A DNA stretch of 64,000 bases from an uncultured Mediterraneibacter sp. (GTDB taxonomy: Bacteria; Bacillota; Clostridia; Lachnospirales; Lachnospiraceae): assembly GCA_934309345.1 (NCBI GenBank), contig CAKRDD010000005.1, positions 62,001 to 126,000 on the forward strand. The letters run 5' to 3'. Positions 60,338-64,000 of the stretch are shown piece by piece. Position 1 is the first letter of the stretch. Every line of letters starts with the position of its first letter. Made by a program: the position numbers and the translations under genes. The notes under the pieces were generated by a model, which worked only from the letters and a program-made list of their open reading frames with translations, made no database searches and had not been told where the DNA came from.

Positions 60338-60452
60338 TGTTTTCTTCTCCCTTTTCTTCTTATTTTCTATTTTCTATCCAAACGTTCTCTTTCAATTCCC
60401 ATTATATAATGAAAGAAAACATTCAGTTATTTTTGCTCGCTGTGATTATCCA

Positions 60453-61832
60453 TTACTCTGTCACAAGATAAGCTTCTTCGATTGCGATCACTTTCTCCAT
60501 TGCCGCTTTTCCCGGTGCACCGATCGTATTTCTCATCTCTACACAGGTCTTCATGCTGATCGCATCATAAATATCTTCTTCAAACACCGGTGAGATGGCT
60601 TTGAATTCTTCCATTGTCATATCATCCAGTGCTTTCTTATGCTCAATGCAGTACAGTACGAGTTGTCCAACGATTCCATGTGCATCACGGAACGGAACTC
60701 CATGATTCACCAGATAATCTGCTGCATCTGTCGCATTGGTAAATCCATGCTTCGCACTCTCTTCCATGCGTGCATCGTTAAACTTCATTGTCTTAAGCAT
60801 TCCTGTAAAGAGTGCCAGACATCCTTTTGTTGTATCAATTGCGTCGAATACAAGTTCTTTGTCTTCCTGCATGTCTTTATTATAAGCAAGCGGAATTCCC
60901 TTCATCGTTGTCAGAAGAGATGTCAATGCTCCGTAAACTCTTCCTGTCTTACCACGGACAAGCTCTGCAATATCCGGGTTCTTCTTCTGTGGCATGATAC
61001 TGCTTCCTGTACTGTAAGCGTCATCAATATCCACAAACTGATATTCGTTGGAATTCCAGATGATCACTTCCTCCGAGAATCTGCTCAGATGCATCATCAC
61101 AGTTGACATTGCTGACAAAAGCTCGATCAGATAATCTCTGTCAGATACAGAATCCATACTGTTCAGTGTCGGTCCTGCAAAATCCAGAAGCTCTGCTGTG
61201 TACTCTCTATCAAGCGGATAAGTTGTTCCGGCAAGTGCTCCGGCTCCCAACGGACAGTAATTCATTCTCTTATAAATGTCTTTCATTCTGGATCTGTCAC
61301 GCTTGAACATCTCGAAATAAGCTCCCATATGATGTGCAAGAGTAATCGGCTGTGCTTTCTGAAGATGTGTAAATCCCGGCATGTAAGTTTCGACATTCTC
61401 TTTCATCAGTTTCAGAAGAACTTCCAGAATCTCTTTCAAGAGTCCGTCAAGCTCAATAATCTCATCTCTTGTATAAAGTCTCATATCCAGTGCAACCTGG
61501 TCATTTCTGCTTCTTCCTGTATGCAGCTTCTTTCCTGCATCCCCGATCCGGTCGATCAGGTTTGCCTCAACAAAGCTGTGAATATCTTCATATTTATCTG
61601 TAATCTCAAGTGTTCCGTTTTCCACATCCTCACGGATTCCGTTCAGTCCGTCAATGATCTGCTTCTTCTCATCCTCAGTCAGAATTCCCTGCTTTGCAAG
61701 CATTGTCACATGTGCAATACTTCCTCGGATATCCTGCTCATAGAATCTCTTGTCGAAAGAGATGGATGCGTTAAAATTATAAACCAGCTGATCTGTCTCT
61801 TTTGTAAAACGACCGCCCCATAACTGTGCCAT
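60453..61832 (-). CDS. argH: Argininosuccinate lyase
   Basis: This 459-aa fumarase/aspartase-superfamily enzyme releases arginine and fumarate. It shows LWGGRFTKETDQLVYNFNAS, the HTGRSRNDQVALDMRLYTRD region, and the signature loop GSSIMPQKKNPDIAELVRGK. No other arginine gene is adjacent. Confidence 0.97.
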   Translation of the reverse strand: MAQLWGGRFTKETDQLVYNFNASISFDKRFYEQDIRGSIAHVTMLAKQGILTEDEKKQIIDGLNGIREDVENGTLEITDKYEDIHSFVEANLIDRIGDAGKKLHTGRSRNDQVALDMRLYTRDEIIELDGLLKEILEVLLKLMKENVETYMPGFTHLQKAQPITLAHHMGAYFEMFKRDRSRMKDIYKRMNYCPLGAGALAGTTYPLDREYTAELLDFAGPTLNSMDSVSDRDYLIELLSAMSTVMMHLSRFSEEVIIWNSNEYQFVDIDDAYSTGSSIMPQKKNPDIAELVRGKTGRVYGALTSLLTTMKGIPLAYNKDMQEDKELVFDAIDTTKGCLALFTGMLKTMKFNDARMEESAKHGFTNATDAADYLVNHGVPFRDAHGIVGQLVLYCIEHKKALDDMTMEEFKAISPVFEEDIYDAISMKTCVEMRNTIGAPGKAAMEKVIAIEEAYLVTE

Positions 61833-61850
61833 CTGTCTTTCCCCTTTTCT

Positions 61851-61891
61851 ATTATATCGTATTTGCCCATTAGTTTATCACACTAAAGTGT
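61851..61891 (-). promoter_or_regulatory. argH promoter region with small palindrome
   Basis: On the minus strand a TATAAT (61856-61851) lies 19 nt before argH. Upstream, a perfect 12-bp inverted repeat ACACTTTAGTGT (61891-61880) covers the expected -35 area, a likely operator. The regulator is unknown; it is not a recognisable ARG box. Confidence 0.4.
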
Positions 61892-61988
61892 CAAATGTCT
61901 ACTATAAACTTGCAAAATATACCTGATTTCGACGAATTCTGTAGATTTTTTCTTATTTTCTGCTATTTTGATTGCTTCTTCCGTCATT

Positions 61989-62627
61989 TCACACACATTT
62001 TTCTGCCTGACGCGCTTTATAGGAGAACTCACATCCACAATAATCCTGACGATAAAGACCATAGATTCCAGACAGTTCGATGGATCTCTTATATCCGTTC
62101 TTCTTCTTGAAATCAGAAAGCAGATACTGTACACCATATTCTTCACCGACACGTTGTCCGATTTCATTCAACTTCTGCGCGTTCTTCATCGGACTTATAC
62201 TAAGTGTTGTTGTAAAATAGTCGAATCCTCCGGCTACTGCAATTTCTGCGGATTCCTTCAGACGAAGTTCATAGCATCCCATGCATCTGGAACCGCCCTC
62301 TCTCACTTCTTCCAGTCCTTTTGCCATCTCATAGAACCGGTCACGGTCATATTTACCGGCTAAAAATGATACCGGATACCGGAAATGCATCTCTTCAATC
62401 AATTTCTGTTGTTCCAGGATGCGCTTTGTGTATTCACTTTCCGGATAAATATTTGGATTATAATAAAAGACAGTGATTTTAAAATACTGTGATAAATACT
62501 CTAATACATAACTACTGCACGGTGCGCAGCAACTATGTAGTAAAAGAGTTGGTACTTTTTCTTCCTTTTCCAGTCTTGTCAGAAGCTTCTCTAGTTCTTT
62601 CTGATAGTTTATTTTCTGTAAGTTCAT
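61989..62627 (-). CDS. queH: Epoxyqueuosine reductase QueH
   Basis: This 212-aa protein replaces QueG in many Firmicutes for the last step of queuosine synthesis. Motifs are LLLHSCCAPCSSYVLEYLSQ (paired cysteines for Fe-S), FYYNPNIYPESEY, and the later CMGCYELRLKESA, with C-terminal YCGC. AGGAG precedes three closely spaced ATGs; MNLQKINYQ (10 nt away) is taken, with starts 2-3 codons earlier possible. Confidence 0.93.
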   Translation of the reverse strand: MNLQKINYQKELEKLLTRLEKEEKVPTLLLHSCCAPCSSYVLEYLSQYFKITVFYYNPNIYPESEYTKRILEQQKLIEEMHFRYPVSFLAGKYDRDRFYEMAKGLEEVREGGSRCMGCYELRLKESAEIAVAGGFDYFTTTLSISPMKNAQKLNEIGQRVGEEYGVQYLLSDFKKKNGYKRSIELSGIYGLYRQDYCGCEFSYKARQAEKCV

Positions 62628-62761
62628 TTTCATCATTCTCCTGTATCTTTGTTCCAGATCAATCATTCCTTTTTTCTAAAACGCCTGACATGTTCATTGA
62701 TTCACTCTCAGGATTATTTTTACATATCATAACATTAACTACTACTGAAATGGAGTCTTCA

Positions 62762-63529
62762 ATGAATTCTCTTCTGGAACTTCATAACATATATTATTCT
62801 TATCACACATTGGACGCAGAAACAAGGGCTTTATCTGATCTTTCCTTTTCCGTGCAACCTGGAACCTTCACAGCAGTTGTCGGTCCTTCCGGATGCGGCA
62901 AATCTACACTTCTCTCCCTGATCTGTGGATTGATGAAGCCAGATGCAGGAGAAATCCTGTTAAATGGTATCCCTCTCAAGGAAAATTCCCCCGTGATTGG
63001 CTATATGCTCCAACACGATCATTTACTGGACTGGCGCAGTATTTACCGGAATGTCACCCTCGGTCCGGAAATCTGCGGCACACTGAATACTGCAACCAAA
63101 AAACGTGCGTATGAGCTTCTCGAACAATATGGTTTAAAACAATTTGCTTCTGCACGTCCCTCCCAGCTTTCCGGAGGAATGCGCCAGCGTGCCGCCCTGA
63201 TTCGGACTCTGCTGCCTGATCCGCAACTCTTACTGCTTGATGAGCCCTTTTCCGCTCTGGATTATCAGACCAGGCTGACCGTCAGCGACGACATCGGCCA
63301 GATTATCCGACAGAGTGGAAAGACCGCACTTCTTGTCACTCATGATCTATCGGAAGCAATCAGCCTTTCCGACCGGGTCATTGTCCTCACCAACCGTCCT
63401 GCCAAAGTCCGTTGCGAAATTCCGATTTTCTTTAAATTAGAACAAGACACACCTTTAAATCGGCGGAATGCACCTGAATTCAAACACTACTTTAATCAAA
63501 TCTGGAAGGAGCTAAACCATGACAACTGA
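62762..63529 (+). CDS. ABC transporter ATP-binding protein (SsuB/TauB/ThiZ type)
   Basis: This 255-aa ATPase starts MNSLLELHNI, with GGAG 7 nt upstream. It has Walker A GPSGCGKST, Q-loop YMLQHDHLL, signature LSGGMRQRAAL, Walker B LLLLDEPFSALD and the H-loop LVTHDLSEA. The subfamily drives uptake of sulfonates, taurine or pyrimidine thiamine precursors; the substrate-binding gene is outside the window. It overlaps the permease start by 11 bp. Confidence 0.9.
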   Translation: MNSLLELHNIYYSYHTLDAETRALSDLSFSVQPGTFTAVVGPSGCGKSTLLSLICGLMKPDAGEILLNGIPLKENSPVIGYMLQHDHLLDWRSIYRNVTLGPEICGTLNTATKKRAYELLEQYGLKQFASARPSQLSGGMRQRAALIRTLLPDPQLLLLDEPFSALDYQTRLTVSDDIGQIIRQSGKTALLVTHDLSEAISLSDRVIVLTNRPAKVRCEIPIFFKLEQDTPLNRRNAPEFKHYFNQIWKELNHDN

Positions 63530-64000
63530 GCATCTTCGTTTTCTCAAAAAATTCCGCAGACGCCGACGGATGGTCGTCTTTCTGCGGATTCTGATTCTTT
63601 TCTTATTCCTGTTACAATGGGAAATCTGTGCCGATACCGGAGTTGTTGATTCCTTTATCTTCAGCAGCCCTTCCCGTATCATAACCTGTTTTCTGAAAAT
63701 GACAGAGGATGGATCTGTCTTTCACCATATTGGAATTACCCTGTATGAGACACTTGTCAGCTTTCTTCTGGTCACACTTACCAGCATTCTGATTGCAATC
63801 CTCCTCTGGTGTTTCCATGGACTCTCCGAAATTCTTGACCCTTACATGGTTGTCCTGAACAGCCTGCCAAAATCCGCCCTGGCTCCCTTACTTATTGTCT
63901 GGCTTGGTGCCAATACCACAACCATTGTTGTTGCCGGAATGTCCGTTGCAATTTTCGGAAGTATCCTGAACCTCTACACCAGTTTTTCTACGATCGACCA
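63519..64000 (+). CDS. ABC transporter permease, N-terminal part (cut by window edge)
   Basis: Only the first 160 codons are present. A basic N-terminus (FLKKFRRRRRMVVF) leads into a membrane helix (about 17-36), then further helices at about 75-95 and 128-150. The EAA-type loop for ATPase contact reads LPKSALAPLLIVWLGA (about 113-128), as in SsuC/TauC-like permeases. It is translationally coupled to the ATPase gene. Confidence 0.88.
   Translation, partial: MTTEHLRFLKKFRRRRRMVVFLRILILFLFLLQWEICADTGVVDSFIFSSPSRIITCFLKMTEDGSVFHHIGITLYETLVSFLLVTLTSILIAILLWCFHGLSEILDPYMVVLNSLPKSALAPLLIVWLGANTTTIVVAGMSVAIFGSILNLYTSFSTID

Noticed and set aside
1..64000. CRISPR array, integrase or insertion sequence bounding the island.
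   Set aside because: No spaced direct-repeat array, transposase, integrase or flanking att-like repeat was found; transfer of the island is inferred only from composition and content.

Overview
The window looks like a chromosome segment of a gut Lachnospiraceae (Clostridia). The evidence is a low-GC Gram-positive gene style with strong AGGAGG-type ribosome sites, an ATP-type PEP carboxykinase, a T-box-led pheST pair, an anaerobic (CbiD/CbiG) cobalamin pathway, QueH, and an amtB-glnK leader of the ANTAR type. The genus (Mediterraneibacter, Dorea or Coprococcus comes relatives) is only inferred.

Positions 1-18910 form an AT-rich accessory island with every gene on the minus strand, so it reads from right to left. 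It begins with two WYL-domain regulators in overlapping frames, then the RNA ligase RtcB, a DUF551-tailed protein, two tRNA-like RNAs in the leader of a Ro/TROVE-vWA protein, a GyrA-tower-like protein, a receiver-like protein, the nucleotidyltransferase RlaP, several unrecognised proteins, a P-loop kinase with a zinc ribbon, a calcineurin-like phosphatase, a membrane protein, an L,D-transpeptidase-like protein, a poly(ADP-ribose) glycohydrolase, a third WYL regulator, a HAD phosphatase of the RNA-repair type and an SPFH protein cut by the window edge. Together these supply the chemistry for healing and sealing broken RNA (kinase, phosphatases, ligase, nucleotidyltransferase), removing ADP-ribose and binding misfolded RNA. 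This is the most unusual part of the window. The two tRNA-like RNAs have intact acceptor, D and T arms, but an insert with a shared, partly covarying hairpin interrupts the anticodon arm. In one of them, removing 40 nt leaves an ordinary tRNA-Thr(GGU).

Positions 18965-22592 hold a membrane-anchored BNR-like protein, a HAD sugar-phosphatase and a MATE exporter. Positions 22618-29460 and 32875-44141 hold two blocks of anaerobic cobalamin biosynthesis, split by pckA and by an SPFH/ribbon-helix-helix pair on the plus strand. The upstream block is led by a CsoR/RcnR-type metal sensor with a histidine-rich head. cbiG is separated from it by amtB-glnK. No cbiC, cobalt chelatase, cobU or B12 riboswitch was seen here.

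Positions 44169-64000 are ordinary core genome: a zinc-ribbon protein, a subtilase whose nucleophile serine position is cysteine, a CPA2 antiporter, a ClpX variant, queA, pheT, pheS with its T-box, a YihY protein, a probable 6S RNA with its own promoter and terminator, thrC, an NhaC antiporter, asd, argH, queH, and the start of an ABC importer operon that runs off the right edge.
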